From positions 1,798,001-1,862,000 of the forward strand of contig NZ_CP123229.1 of the NCBI RefSeq assembly GCF_029855125.1: DNA of 64,000 bases, read 5' to 3'. How positions within the stretch are numbered: position 1 is the stretch's first letter; each line of letters begins with the position of its first letter. The notes beneath the pieces are model-generated. The model was given only the letters and a program-made list of their open reading frames with translations, did no database searches and was not told the origin of the DNA. The position numbers were made by a program, and so were the translations under genes. This stretch comes from Methylocapsa sp. D3K7 (GTDB lineage Bacteria; Pseudomonadota; Alphaproteobacteria; Rhizobiales; Beijerinckiaceae). Shown here piece after piece: positions 1 to 8,401 of the stretch.

Positions 1-1
1 T

Positions 2-439
2 TTGTCTGCAGGCCGCGACCGGCCGGTGGAGAGCATAGCGGCGCCGGAGGTCCTTCTCGCGCGGATCACCAGCCTGACGAAGCGCGACGACACCGATGCG
101 CCACGCCTCCTCATCGATGGACTTGAGCGACAGGGCGAGATGGAACTTGCCGCCCAGGGCCGCTACAATCTGGCCAATGCGCTCCTACGCAAGGCTTTTG
201 CCGCGCTCGAAAAGGGCGATCTCGAAGCGGCCGGCCCTCTGGTCACTCTGAGCCGGCGCGAATACCGCCGTTCGCTCGCGTTACGTCCCGATTTTTGGGA
301 CGCCAAATTCAATTTCGATGTCGCCTCCCGGCTCATTCGGGAATATCCCGAACTCGATCGCACCAGTGGAGACGAGTTGCTCGCCGATCCCAAAAACATT
401 TGGACTGATATTCCAGGCCTGCCGAAAGGCTTGCCTTGA
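2..439 (+). CDS. mxaK: MxaK-like methanol dehydrogenase accessory protein (5' end cut by window)
   Basis: The open frame enters from the left edge, so the N-terminus is missing and the TTG at position 2 is not a credible start. The 145 visible residues are charged and alpha-helical, with an alanine/leucine-rich TPR-like stretch around residues 50-95 (RYNLANALLRKA, RRSLALRPDFWDAKFN) and a closing motif DIPGLPKGLP. MxaK belongs to the MxaA/K/L group, which established work links to calcium insertion into or assembly of periplasmic methanol dehydrogenase. The call rests on this C-terminal pattern and on the gene order that follows (a VWA protein, a SRPBCC-type protein, a beta-propeller, a lipoprotein), which matches mxaK-L-D-E-H. 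Its stop overlaps the next start (TGATG), suggesting translational coupling. Confidence 0.75.
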   Translation: MSAGRDRPVESIAAPEVLLARITSLTKRDDTDAPRLLIDGLERQGEMELAAQGRYNLANALLRKAFAALEKGDLEAAGPLVTLSRREYRRSLALRPDFWDAKFNFDVASRLIREYPELDRTSGDELLADPKNIWTDIPGLPKGLP

Positions 440-1443
440 TGCGTGCGCGCCTGAATGATCCGCGTCTTCTTTTGCTCGCCACCACCGCCGCTTTGCTGCT
501 CCTTTCCATCGTTGTGCCAAGCATCAAAATCGAACGCAAGGGCTACGACCTCCTCGCGGTCCTTGACATCACCGGCAGCATGAACACGCGCGACTATGTG
601 TTGAACGAAAAGCCGATAAGCCGTCTCGAACTTGCCAAGCTTGCCTTGCGCGATCTCGCCCGAAATCTTCCTTGTCCGTCGCGGTTAGGTCTGGCGATCT
701 TCACCGAACGCCAACCGTTCCTGCTGTTCGAGCCGATCGACATCTGTGCCGATTTCGCTCCCGTCGATGCGGCTATTGCCTCACTCGATTGGCGGATGGC
801 TTGGGAGGGGGACAGCCATATTGCCGCGGGGCTTTACCGGGCCGTGGCGATGGCGAAGGATTTGAGTACGGACGTGATCTTCATCACCGATGGTCAGGAG
901 GCGCCGCCGTTGCCGTGGTCCGGTGGTCCGACCTTTGAAGGCCGGCACGGCGAAGTCGGCGGGCTCATCATCGGCGCCGGCAATTATGCCTTGTCGCCCA
1001 TTCCAAAATTCGATGACAATGGCCGGGAAACAGGCTTTTACGCCGCCGAGGATGTGCCCCATGAAAGCCGTTTTGGCTTGCCGCCACCTGAGGCGGAAAA
1101 TCGCGAGGGCTATAATCCGCGCAACGCGCCGTTCGGCTCGACCATAGTTCTTGGCACCGAACATTTATCCTCAGTGCGAGAGTCCTATCTGAAGGAACTC
1201 GCCAATATCACCGGCTTGACCTACCGCCATCTCGCACGCGTCCCGGATTTAGCCAAGGCGGTCAGGGACGCAGCTACACCTCGCCCGCGCCCCGGTACCA
1301 TCGATCTACGGCCCTGGTTCATTGCGATGGCACTTATATGCCTCATTTTCCTTTATCTCGCGTTGCCGATCACCGAGCGGCTTCGCTCTTTCCAGGAGCG
1401 CCGCTTGCTCCACCTTTCCACCTTGAAAAGGAGATCTCCTTGA
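439..1443 (+). CDS. mxaL: MxaL, membrane-anchored VWA-domain protein
   Basis: 334 residues from the ATG that overlaps the mxaK stop (a TTG three bases earlier is possible). A transmembrane helix lies at about residues 10-27, then a von Willebrand factor A domain with the metal-ion site DITGSMN near residue 43 and a second acidic cluster at FITDGQEA, and a second transmembrane helix near residues 285-305 (WFIAMALICLIF). This layout, with a large periplasmic VWA domain between two membrane segments, is that of MxaL and its relative MxaC, which help load calcium into PQQ-methanol dehydrogenase. The gene overlaps both neighbours by a few bases, so it sits in one transcription unit with mxaK, D, E and H. 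No lesion is visible. Confidence 0.85.
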   Translation: MRARLNDPRLLLLATTAALLLLSIVVPSIKIERKGYDLLAVLDITGSMNTRDYVLNEKPISRLELAKLALRDLARNLPCPSRLGLAIFTERQPFLLFEPIDICADFAPVDAAIASLDWRMAWEGDSHIAAGLYRAVAMAKDLSTDVIFITDGQEAPPLPWSGGPTFEGRHGEVGGLIIGAGNYALSPIPKFDDNGRETGFYAAEDVPHESRFGLPPPEAENREGYNPRNAPFGSTIVLGTEHLSSVRESYLKELANITGLTYRHLARVPDLAKAVRDAATPRPRPGTIDLRPWFIAMALICLIFLYLALPITERLRSFQERRLLHLSTLKRRSP

Positions 1444-1967
1444 GACTGAACCTTCTTGCCGGCCTGGTTTTTATTTTCGCGTCGCCGTGCCTCGCCCACG
1501 GGCCGACCCCGATCAAAGTTGACGAGATTGTCACGATTGCCGCCGACCCGCAGAAGGTGTGGGCGATAGTCGGTGCTTTCGGTGGGATCGCCAAATGGCA
1601 TCCCGACATCAAGAGCGTTGATGCGACCGGCGGCGATGCGTTGGGCGGTGAACGTACCCTCACTTTTCAAAACGACGCCGCGCTCAAGGAGAGTCTCGAT
1701 GAATTTGATTCGAGCGCGCTCAAATATTCCTATCGTATGCTCGACCCAAATCTCGATGCTTTGCCGGTCAGCTCTTATTCCATGACCCTTGCGGTGCGCC
1801 CGGCGTCGGGCGGAGGCAGTGAGGTCGAGTGGTATGGCCGTCTCTATCGCGGCGACACCGGCAATGAGCCGCCGGATAATCTCAATGATGATGCGGCTCG
1901 CCAAGCGGTCGGCAATTTTCTGCGCCATGGGCTGCAGGCGCTTAAGGCGAAATTGGAAGCGAAATAG
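1440..1967 (+). CDS. mxaD: MxaD-like periplasmic SRPBCC protein
   Basis: 175 residues if translation starts at the TTG at 1440, which overlaps the mxaL stop and lies 8 nt after a strong ribosome site (AAGGAG, 1426-1431). That start gives a clean signal peptide (LRLNLLAGLVFIFASPCLA then HG). Longer starts would add a signal-destroying extension read out of frame with mxaL. The mature part has the START/SRPBCC polyketide-cyclase pattern: IAADPQKVWAIVG at the first helix, AKWHPDIKSV, and a C-terminal helix NFLRHGLQALKAKLE. MxaD is a periplasmic protein reported to help electron transfer or interaction between methanol dehydrogenase and cytochrome cL. Position after mxaL supports the name. The rare TTG start may keep expression low. 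Confidence 0.85.
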   Translation: MRLNLLAGLVFIFASPCLAHGPTPIKVDEIVTIAADPQKVWAIVGAFGGIAKWHPDIKSVDATGGDALGGERTLTFQNDAALKESLDEFDSSALKYSYRMLDPNLDALPVSSYSMTLAVRPASGGGSEVEWYGRLYRGDTGNEPPDNLNDDAARQAVGNFLRHGLQALKAKLEAK

Positions 1968-1982
1968 ACCTGACGGGCGAAG

Positions 1983-2951
1983 ATGAGTCGGTGGCAATTA
2001 TGTGTGACGGGCTTTTGTCTCGGTCTCGTCGGGGTCGCGTCGCAAGGTTGGGCCGAAGACCTGTTCGTCGTCTGCCAGGATGCATCTCTCGTTTGGCGAA
2101 TCGACACGAGGACGAATGCCATTGTTGAATCGATCCGTGTCGATGCGGGCCCCGCGACGATCGCAGCGAGCCCGGACGGCGAATATCTCTATGTGACTCA
2201 TCCAGATCATGGCGAGATCACAAAACTCGATGCGATCCATCTTTCCATTCATTCGACCTTCCCTTTCGATGGCGAGCCTTTCGGCGTAGTGGCGGATCCG
2301 AATGGGCGGTTCGTCTATATCGGTGATTGGAATAAGGGTCGAGTCGTTCGAATCGACGCGGAGAGTGGCGCGCTGCGTGGCGACGTGGCGGTTGGACGCA
2401 AACCAGCGGGGCTTGTTCTAGATCAGCACGATCATCGTCTTTATGTCGCCAATCGCGAGAGTAATTCGGTGAGTGTCATCGACACGAATGGGATGCGACA
2501 GATTGCGGAGCTTACCGTTGGAGGGGCACCCTTCGCCATGGCGCTTTCACCCGATGAGAAATTGCTCGTCGTCGCCAACGTCCGCAGCGGCGATGCCACG
2601 ATCGTCGATACGGCGCGGCTTATCGTCCTCGCCCGTGTCAGGATCGGGGCGGCGCCCTATGGCGCTGCGGTGACTAATGCAAATGATCGGGCGCTGATCA
2701 GCGATCAACATAAGGACACCCTCTCGGTGATCGATCTGCCGTCCGGAAGGGTGAGCGCGCTCATCAAAATTGGCCGCTATCCGGAAGCCGTTCTGGTTGG
2801 TGCCGATCGCGCGTATGTCGCCAATTGGTTTTCCGGCGATCTTTCAGTCATCGACCTCTCAGACTACAGGGAGCTGACAAGGATCAAACTCTGCGATGGA
2901 CCGCGCGGCATGGTCTTTGGCCGCCGCAAAGCCGATGTTTTTGGCCGATGA
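1983..2951 (+). CDS. mxaE: Periplasmic YVTN-type beta-propeller protein (MxaE by position)
   Basis: 322 residues with an N-terminal signal peptide (cleavage near GWAED). The rest consists of repeated blades of about 40 residues with the YVTN-family pattern: YLYVTHPD, FVYIGDWN, RLYVANRESNSVSVID, LLVVANVRSGDATIVD, AYVANWFSGDLSVIDL. Such seven-bladed propellers are usually extracytoplasmic and occur beside PQQ-dehydrogenases in many methylotrophs. No haem or PQQ-binding signature is seen, so it is probably an accessory or binding protein and not an enzyme. The symbol mxaE is given only from its place between mxaD and mxaH in the K-L-D-E-H order. It begins 15 nt after mxaD, and its stop overlaps the start of the next gene. 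Confidence 0.7.
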   Translation: MSRWQLCVTGFCLGLVGVASQGWAEDLFVVCQDASLVWRIDTRTNAIVESIRVDAGPATIAASPDGEYLYVTHPDHGEITKLDAIHLSIHSTFPFDGEPFGVVADPNGRFVYIGDWNKGRVVRIDAESGALRGDVAVGRKPAGLVLDQHDHRLYVANRESNSVSVIDTNGMRQIAELTVGGAPFAMALSPDEKLLVVANVRSGDATIVDTARLIVLARVRIGAAPYGAAVTNANDRALISDQHKDTLSVIDLPSGRVSALIKIGRYPEAVLVGADRAYVANWFSGDLSVIDLSDYRELTRIKLCDGPRGMVFGRRKADVFGR

Positions 2952-3466
2952 AGCGAAGAGATCTGGCCCTACTGTTGCTCATCCCTGCCGTATGCTTGGG
3001 TGGCTGCAGCAATGGCCAGCCGGAGGGTCGAAGCGGCGAGAGCGGGGCGGTGACTTACGGCCATCCCGCCACCAATTTGAATTGGCTACGGACCGGGGAT
3101 CGCACCGACCCGGCACTTTGGCTTGCCGGGAAGGAGGCGCATGCTTCCACTCCTCCGAGTCCCGAGGCCATCGCGCGCATCCGAAATGCCCTGGCCAACG
3201 CCAACGACCGATTTCTCGAGGCGCCAAGGATGATAGCCAATCGAACTGCACAGCTGTCTGATATGCTGGCGCTCGATAGGCAAGAGGAAAGCTACATCGA
3301 TTTGATCGAATCTCTTACCAAGATCGTGGAAGGCAGCAAGGGCAAGCAGGAATATGGCGATCTCTGCCAGCATTATTACAATTTGCGCCATAATGGGACG
3401 GATAAGGCCGCCGCGCTCGCCGCCTTGACCGAGAAAAATCGAGCCCTCATCCGCAACCATAATTAA
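2948..3466 (+). CDS. mxaH: MxaH-like lipoprotein
   Basis: 172 residues starting at the ATG that overlaps the mxaE stop (ATGA). A much longer upstream frame exists but would run antiparallel in meaning through mxaE, so the internal ATG is preferred. The N-terminus is a typical lipoprotein signal: MKRRDLALLLLIPAVCLGGC, with Cys20 as the lipid site. The mature protein is hydrophilic and helical (LANANDRFLEAPRMIANRTAQL, LALDRQEESYIDLIESL), without a recognisable catalytic motif. By position at the end of the mxaK-L-D-E run it corresponds to MxaH, whose function is not firmly established. It is the last gene of this operon before the convergent regulator. Confidence 0.7.
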   Translation: MKRRDLALLLLIPAVCLGGCSNGQPEGRSGESGAVTYGHPATNLNWLRTGDRTDPALWLAGKEAHASTPPSPEAIARIRNALANANDRFLEAPRMIANRTAQLSDMLALDRQEESYIDLIESLTKIVEGSKGKQEYGDLCQHYYNLRHNGTDKAAALAALTEKNRALIRNHN

Positions 3467-3579
3467 AGCATAGGAACAAGAGTGGGAACCAGTTTGGGAA
3501 GCCGACGCTCAAATATCGGGATAAAGCAGCAGACCAATTCAACCTGATCGCCCGCCGATTTATGGGGCAAGGCCGCCAT

Positions 3580-4227
3580 TCAGACAATCATGTTGGAGGC
3601 TTTACCCTCGATCGCGATCCGGATGAGATCGGCGCGCGACCGGGCCCCAAGCTTGTGCTTCAGCAAAGAGCAGCAATTGGCGACGGTCTTATAGGAAATC
3701 TTCATGACATGGGCGATTTCCGCCATCCCCTTGCCTTCGGCGAGCAAGCGAAGCGTCTCGATCTCACGGGTGCTCAGATCAAGAAACTGACTGTTGCCGT
3801 GCTTCTGTTGAAAAAAAGCAAGTTTCTGGGCGATCTGATCAGATAAATAGCAAGTGCCGCTGGCGACGAGCTGAACGGCTTTGACGAATTGCGAAGGATC
3901 CTCGGTTTTTGCTATATATCCCATAGCGCCGAGCTCGATCGCGCGGGCGGCAAAGGTGATATTCTCATTCATCGTGAAGACAATGAACCGGGATTTCGGT
4001 TCCTGCTTGAGGATGCGTCGCAGAACTTCAAATCCAGAGAGATCAGGTAGATTAATATCGAGGACGGTGACGTCAGGAGCTCTTGAGGCATGGGCATCGA
4101 GGGCCTCGCGCGCATCATGCGCCTCGATCACTTCAATATCCACCTGGCCCGACAGCATGCCGCGGCAGCCAGCGATTACCATGGGATGATCGTCGACGAT
4201 GAGAACGCGCATGGGGCCAGGTCGCAT
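3580..4227 (-). CDS. mxaB: NarL/FixJ-type response regulator, MxaB candidate
   Basis: 215 residues, or 210 from the second ATG at 4212 (MRVLIVDDHPMV), which is the usual start for this family. Residues 6-125 form a receiver domain with the acidic pair DD, the phosphate-accepting Asp in VTVLDINLPDLSGF and the conserved Lys in AKTEDPSQF. The C-terminus (150-215) is a LuxR-type helix-turn-helix (LSTREIETLRLLAEGKGM, KISYKTVANCC). It lies tail-to-tail with mxaH, 113 nt apart. In methylotrophs an orphan LuxR-type regulator, MxaB, is encoded beside mxaH and is needed for methanol oxidation gene expression, hence the symbol. Its partner kinase is not in the window. The family assignment is secure; the specific name rests on context. 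Confidence 0.75.
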   Translation of the reverse strand: MRPGPMRVLIVDDHPMVIAGCRGMLSGQVDIEVIEAHDAREALDAHASRAPDVTVLDINLPDLSGFEVLRRILKQEPKSRFIVFTMNENITFAARAIELGAMGYIAKTEDPSQFVKAVQLVASGTCYLSDQIAQKLAFFQQKHGNSQFLDLSTREIETLRLLAEGKGMAEIAHVMKISYKTVANCCSLLKHKLGARSRADLIRIAIEGKASNMIV

Positions 4228-4534
4228 AGGGACTTCGATTTCCTATGCGGGACTGTGGGAGGCTTTGTCAATCCGGCCAGCAGGGCACCTTGGCTCGTCA
4301 GGCGGATCCCTGAAGGCAAAGCTGTGCAAGTACCGGTCAGCGCCTGAATCGCGGCAATTTCACAGCGGCCATGGCTTTCGAACTCGGCGCATGCCAGCCG
4401 GTTATTCGCAGAGGAGCGGCGATTTTTGTCGCGAAATTTTTTTTCTATCCCATCAGCCGGTGCCCAAGTGGCGGCACCGCCGCCGCAATAAGCTGATTAT
4501 TTCGGAGCGGAAACAGCCGGATCAGGCGAAAGCA
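4228..4534. other. Non-coding stretch upstream of the mxaB-like gene
   Basis: No plausible gene on either strand. It would hold the promoter of the minus-strand response regulator. I see no clear -35/-10 pair. Confidence 0.4.
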
Positions 4535-4765
4535 ATGCAATCTCACTCGACATCGACGCAGGAAAGTCAGAACGATCCCGGCCAGTCGGTCAACATTCGC
4601 GGGTTACAAGACTTCGGGCGGGTCAACATTCTCGTCGACGGGGCGCGTCAGGATTACCAAATTTTTGGCTACAATGCGAAAGGCACCTATTATCTTGATC
4701 CCGCCTTCGTGGGGAAAACCGACGTCAAGGGGGGACACGGTTTCGGGCTGTATGATCCGCTGTAA
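4535..4765 (+). pseudogene. Fragment of a TonB-dependent receptor plug domain
   Basis: About 76 residues whose core (SVNIRGLQDFGRVNILVDG, ARQDYQIFGYNAKGTYYLD, PAFVGKTDVKGG) matches the plug region of haem/haemoglobin-type TonB-dependent outer-membrane receptors: the RGL...VLVDG turn followed by the FYxDP and VDVxKG signatures. A complete receptor is 650-800 residues with a 22-strand barrel, and none of that follows: after VKGG the frame runs into HGFGLYDPL and a stop. No TonB box or signal peptide precedes it. It is therefore a relic, probably left by a deletion next to the integration hotspot on its right. The exact family is uncertain. Confidence 0.65.
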
Positions 4766-4845
4766 TTGGGCGGAGCGTGGATCGTGGCGTTGTGGCCGAA
4801 GGCCTGTCTCGGACGCCTTGGAGCGGTGCAGAGCCAATTTGAATC

Positions 4846-5094
4846 TTACGGGTGGCTTTTCCCGTAGCTGGAAAACGTGGTCATGACGTTTTCATGCCCA
4901 AGGTTTTGCGACCAAGCCTTGAATTCCTCGGGCGTCTGGCAAACCTCCTGCCCAAACAGCGCAAGGGTCTTTCGGAAGGAATGGGGATTGAAATACGGAA
5001 GCCTTGCTCCCCCCAATGCCGCTCGGAAAATTGTCCGAATCGACGTCGCGTTCGCCCAACACTTACGGGCGCGCGAGGCGGCGCGATTCCGCAA
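4846..5094 (-). pseudogene. C-terminal fragment of a tyrosine recombinase
   Basis: About 65 of the 82 residues resemble the end of a phage-type integrase. The HxxR box is present in NPHSFRKTLALFGQEV, the second box in NLGHENVMTTF, and the nucleophilic tyrosine probably in SSYGK just before the stop. The N-terminal 250 or more residues of a normal integrase are absent, and the first 20 residues of this frame (MRNRAASRARKCW) do not look like integrase. It lies just outside the left copy of the tRNA-Gly repeat, pointing away from the island, so it probably records an earlier or separate insertion at the same place. Confidence 0.7.
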
Positions 5095-5191
5095 TTGCGT
5101 TCGAATGCTTCCCTAATAAGGCTTCCCCAGAACGGGCGCCACTCGCCCCTCTTTTCCGAGGGGAAAGTAAACGTTTGATTTTATATAGTTC

Positions 5192-5239
5192 TGGAGTGGG
5201 CGAAGGGATTCGAACCCTCGACCCCAGCCTTGGCAACGT
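5192..5239 (-). repeat. Left attachment-site copy: 3' part of tRNA-Gly
   Basis: 48 nt matching the T-arm, acceptor 3' strand, CCA and the anticodon-side region of the tRNA-Gly at 24885-24959, in the same orientation, with three mismatches. The 5' half of a tRNA (D-arm, acceptor 5' strand) is absent, so this is not a working tRNA gene. It marks one edge of the genomic island. Confidence 0.8.
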
Positions 5240-5380
5240 CCTCAGGCGATTTACGCCACAGCATCTTTTTCTATCCCAGAGACCGCTAAATCCTTATCGC
5301 ATAAGGGTTTTAGTTGCCCATGACCCTCCCCCTCCGTATCCTCGGCACACCCGGCGATTTCCTCTCTCGTGCTTCCCCCG

Positions 5381-5417
5381 TGCTTCCCCGGCCTCCACCA
5401 GGAAGTCCGGGGAAGCA
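5381..5417. repeat. 11-bp perfect inverted repeat near left att
   Basis: TGCTTCCCCGG (5381-5391) and CCGGGGAAGCA (5407-5417) are exact inverses around a 15-nt loop, between the left att copy and the integrase start. A related CTTCCCCG/CGGGGAAG pair occurs at 24800-24831 next to the right att site, so it may be an integrase arm-type or excisionase site, or part of an att-proximal hairpin. Confidence 0.5.
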
Positions 5418-5459
5418 GATTTTGGGGACAATGATGGAGCGATAGAGCAGGAACGGATT

Positions 5460-6134
5460 ATGGCCAAGATTATGAAACGCACGGTGGACGCGCTCCAACC
5501 TGAGCCCGGCTGAGACGTGTTCGCGTGGGATTCGGAACTGAGGGGCTTCGGCGTCCGGGTGAAGCCGTCCGGATTGAAAACCTTCCTCATTTAATACCGT
5601 AACGCTGAGCCCGGACCCGGCGTCTGGTGCTCGGTCAATACGGCGTGCTGACGCCTGAGGCCGCACGCGATCTTGCACGTAAAAAGCTGACCGCCTTTGC
5701 TGAAGTCGAAGACCCGTCCGCCGACCGTCGCGCAGTTCGTGCCGGCATCTCAGTCAGCGAAGTCTGCGATTGGTATCTCGAGCAGGCCGAGGGAGGTCGC
5801 ATCCTTGGTCGCAACCGGCGACCGATCAAGGCATCGACGCTCCATATGGACCGGAGCCGCATCGAGACCCACATCAAGCCATTGCTCGGTTCGCGTCTAG
5901 TGAGTGGCCTCACCCTTCATGACATCGAGGGTATGCAGGCGGATATTGCAGCAGGCAAGTCAGCACGCGGCCGGAAGAAGGGTCGCGGTGGTCGGTCGAC
6001 CGGGGGCGCTGGCGTGGCGAGTCGGACGATCGGCACCTTGCGAGGATTGCTCGGCCAGGCTGCTCGCCTCAACATCATCGGAAAAAATCCAGCGGACGGC
6101 GTTCGGCAACTCACTGGCAAGAAGCGGCAACGTG
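5460..6134 (+). pseudogene. Broken phage-type integrase (Arm-DNA-binding, P4/Bro family-like)
   Basis: Reading from the ATG at 5460 gives the typical integrase start MAKIMKRTVDALQPEPG, then an in-frame TGA (5511-5513), DVFAWDSELRGFGVRVKPSG, LKTFLI, a TAA (5592-5594) where a glutamine codon is expected (LIQYRNA), and then a shift into the +2 frame, which continues LGQYGVLTPEAARDLARKKL and a SAM-like core-binding region (EVCDWYLEQAEGGRI, STLHMDRSRIETHIKPLLG). The reading ends after NPADGVRQLTGKKRQRG near 6134, where an unrelated XdhC fragment begins. The whole catalytic half with the R-H-R-Y residues is missing. Position beside the att repeat makes it the island's own integrase, now dead. Confidence 0.85.
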
Positions 6135-6665
6135 GAATGGGGCGGCAAGGAGCTATTCATTCGTGTCGAGGCGCCGCCGGTGCGACTCATCGTCATTGGC
6201 GCTGTCCATGTTTCGCAAATGCTCGTGCCGATCGCCAGCCTCGCTGGTTTCGATATGATCATCATTGATCCGCGCAACGCTTTCGCAACACCCGAACGGT
6301 TCCCCGGCGTGCAGCTTGTCACCGAATGGCCAGAGGTGGCACTCCTTTCCCTGCATCTTGACACCTATAACGCAATGGTGCTGCTGACTCATGACCCGCG
6401 CATTGACGATCAGGCCTTGATGGCGGCCTTGCGTGCTGATTGCTTCTATATTGGTGCGCTGGGATCGCGAAAGACCCATGCCAAGCGACTTGAGCGGATG
6501 CGCACCGAAGGGTTCGGCGACGCTGTGCTCAAGCGCATCCATGCTCCGATCGGACTTGACATTGGGGCGGTCAGTCCAGCCGAAATAGCCATTTCTATTG
6601 CCAGCGAAATCATAGCAAAATTACACCGCAAAGCCTTGCGTGTGGAAACGGAGAAGGCCGCATGA
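6132..6665 (+). pseudogene. XdhC/CoxI-family protein, C-terminal domain only
   Basis: From a possible GTG at 6132 the frame encodes 177 residues of the XdhC Rossmann domain: RLIVIGAVHVSQMLVPIA, IIIDPRNAFATPERFPGV, LLTHDPRIDDQALMAALR, YIGALGSRKTHAKRLERM and HAPIGLDIGAVSPAEIAISI. XdhC family proteins bind molybdenum cofactor and help insert or sulfurate it in xanthine dehydrogenase/CO dehydrogenase-type enzymes. A full protein has an additional N-terminal CoxI domain of about 100 residues, which has been lost where this gene abuts the integrase remnant. Whether the stub is translated is unknown. Its stop overlaps the next start (ATGA), so the three genes 6132-7897 were once an operon. Confidence 0.75.
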
Positions 6666-7260
6666 AATTTGGACTGCTCCCCGTAGCCGAAAGTGAGGGC
6701 GTCTTTCTCGCCCATGCGATCAGGAAACCTGGCTTGACGTTGAAAAAGGGTGAATGGATCGGCGCCGTTCAGATTGCCGCGTTGCAGGCCGCTGATGTCG
6801 CCGAAATTGTCGCAGCCTGCATCGAGCCCGGCGAGGTCGACGAGAATACGGCGGCGCTGAGTTTGGCCTGCAGCATCGCCGGCGCCAATCTCCATCTCGC
6901 TGAAAGTGTTACCGGACGCTGCAATCTTATCGCGAACTGCGCCGGTATCCTCGTCGTTGACGCCGCGGTCATCGATCGCGTCAATATGGTCGACGAGGCC
7001 ATCACACTCGTGACCCTAGCGCCGTTTCGCCGGGTCACTGAAGGGGAGATGATAGTGACGGCGAGGGAAAGCCGGTCATCGGGGCCCCCGGCTGCGCCCG
7101 TTCGCCGAAGAAAAATGGTTTTGACTTCGTCCTCGACCGGATTCTTGCTGGATTGCCGATGCGCAGCCAAGATATCCGCCGGATGGGGGTCGGCGGCCTT
7201 TTGATCGAGACTACTAGCCATGCGCAGTTCGCCTTCTCCCATGATGCCTCAGTTGAGTGA
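6662..7260 (+). pseudogene. MoeA-like molybdopterin-binding protein, internally deleted and frameshifted
   Basis: The first 130 residues (MKFGLLPVAESEGVFLAHAI, ACIEPGEVDENTAALSLACS, VVDAAVIDRVNMVDEAITL) match the N-terminus of the molybdopterin-binding protein commonly found between xdhC and mocA. After GEMIVT near 7060 the frame turns into low-complexity nonsense. In another frame the family's C-terminus appears at once: GKPVIGAPGCARSPKKNGF, DFVLDRILAGLPM, MGVGGLLIE, ending at 7260. The middle of the protein, which includes the MPT-binding fold, is therefore deleted (over 100 residues missing compared with the usual ~340) and the remaining parts are out of frame. It overlaps mocA by 41 nt, as in intact operons. 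Confidence 0.8.
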
Positions 7261-7897
7261 CATCGGCGCGATCATCCTGGCGGCTGGCCTTTCGTCGCGC
7301 TTCGAGGTTGGCCCGGAGTAGACGAAGCTCGTTGCCCCTCTTTTCGGCAAGCCACTGGTCCGGCATGCCGTGGAGGCGGCGCTCGCCTCGCGATCTCGCC
7401 CGATTTTCGTTGTTACCGGCCATGCCGCCAGGCAAGTCGAGAACGCACTCGAAAACCTCGGTGTGTCCTTCATTTTCAATCCCGACTATCGATCTGGCCT
7501 TACAAGTTCTTTGAAGGCTGGACTCGCGGCCTTACCGGAAACGGCGGTAGGTGTTCTTGTCGTCCTCGGCGACATGCCTTGCGTTCCAGCAAGAATCATC
7601 GATCGTCTGGTCCAAGTGTTTATAGAACCGGCGCGGACTCCGCTCGCTGTTGTGCCGGTCCGCCGCGGTATGCGCGGCAATCCGGCGCTGATCTCTAGAG
7701 ATTTGTTCGACGCGATAAAACGCCTTGAAGGCGACAGAGGCGCGCGCGCTCTCATTGAGGCCGCCGGAAACGACGTGCTTGAATGCTTGATAGATGATGA
7801 GGCGATCGAAATTGATATTGATAGGCAGGAGACATTCCACCGCTTATGTACCTTGCAGCAGGAGTTGAAGCGACCGGGTTCGACGATCACGTTCTAA
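7220..7897 (+). pseudogene. mocA: MocA-type molybdenum cofactor cytidylyltransferase with one in-frame TAG
   Basis: 225 codons plus stop from the ATG at 7220. The N-terminus carries the nucleotidyltransferase signature IGAIILAAGLSSRF. The only lesion is a TAG at 7319-7321 (codon 34), between GPE and TKLVAP, exactly where the substrate-binding lysine loop follows the signature. The rest is intact: FGKPLVRHAVEAALA, FVVTGHAARQVENAL, FNPDYRSGLTSSLKAGL, VLGDMPCVPARIIDRL and RGMRGNPALISRDLFDAI, all typical of MocA/MobA-like enzymes that attach CMP to molybdopterin for hydroxylase-type enzymes. Reinitiation downstream would lose the active-site loop. The gene is functional only if the TAG is suppressed. 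It was the last gene of an xdhC-moeA-mocA cassette. Confidence 0.8.
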
Positions 7898-8401
7898 TCA
7901 TCTTGATGCCATCTCAAATCAGGGAAGAATAAGCTCATGATGTTGCGCTGTACTAACGGGTCTCGATTATGTGACGGGAAGACCAGCCGACTACGTCCAG
8001 GTCGACGAGATTGGCGGTCGTCTTGGTCTCAATATCCTACCCACCTATAATGTCAGCGAGAGTTGCAATCGCATCGGGAAACTCGGCCCCGCTCGGTTGA
8101 ACGGCCATAAGGGCGCGAAACAGCGGTGACGGGCCGGAAGCGGTCGGTCTGGTCTCGGGCGATCGCCCCAAGAAAGCGGTCGATCAGCGGGCATGTGTTG
8201 AATGGTAAGGTTCGACCCAAAACAGAATTTCAGCTCACAATACTCGGTGACGGAATTGGCCCAAGACATGGTGACAGTACCATTCCAAAAAATGATAACA
8301 CACCACTATTGACATATAATCAAATCGACTCAACACTGTAAGGCCTGATCCGCTCGCGCACCGGCGATGTGCGCTTTTGAGATGTAGCTGAGATCAGTAT
8401 C
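7898..8401. other. Non-coding stretch with a dispersed repeat
   Basis: No credible gene. It contains one copy of a 95-nt inverted repeat (8128-8222) and, nearer the next gene, an AT-rich stretch around 8285-8340 that may hold its promoter. A TTGACA hexamer is present there, but the TATAAT follows it without the required spacer. Confidence 0.5.
8128..8222 (-). repeat. Inverted-repeat family A, copy 1
   Basis: This segment, read on the minus strand, matches 19556-19649 on the plus strand with only about eight mismatches over about 94 nt. Neither copy codes for a recognisable protein. The two copies enclose 11.3 kb of the island. Confidence 0.75.

Noticed and set aside
8308..8330. TTGACA next to TATAAT upstream of 8402
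   Set aside because: The two hexamers are adjacent, with no 16-18 nt spacer, so they cannot be a -35/-10 pair. With correct spacing the -10 is poor.
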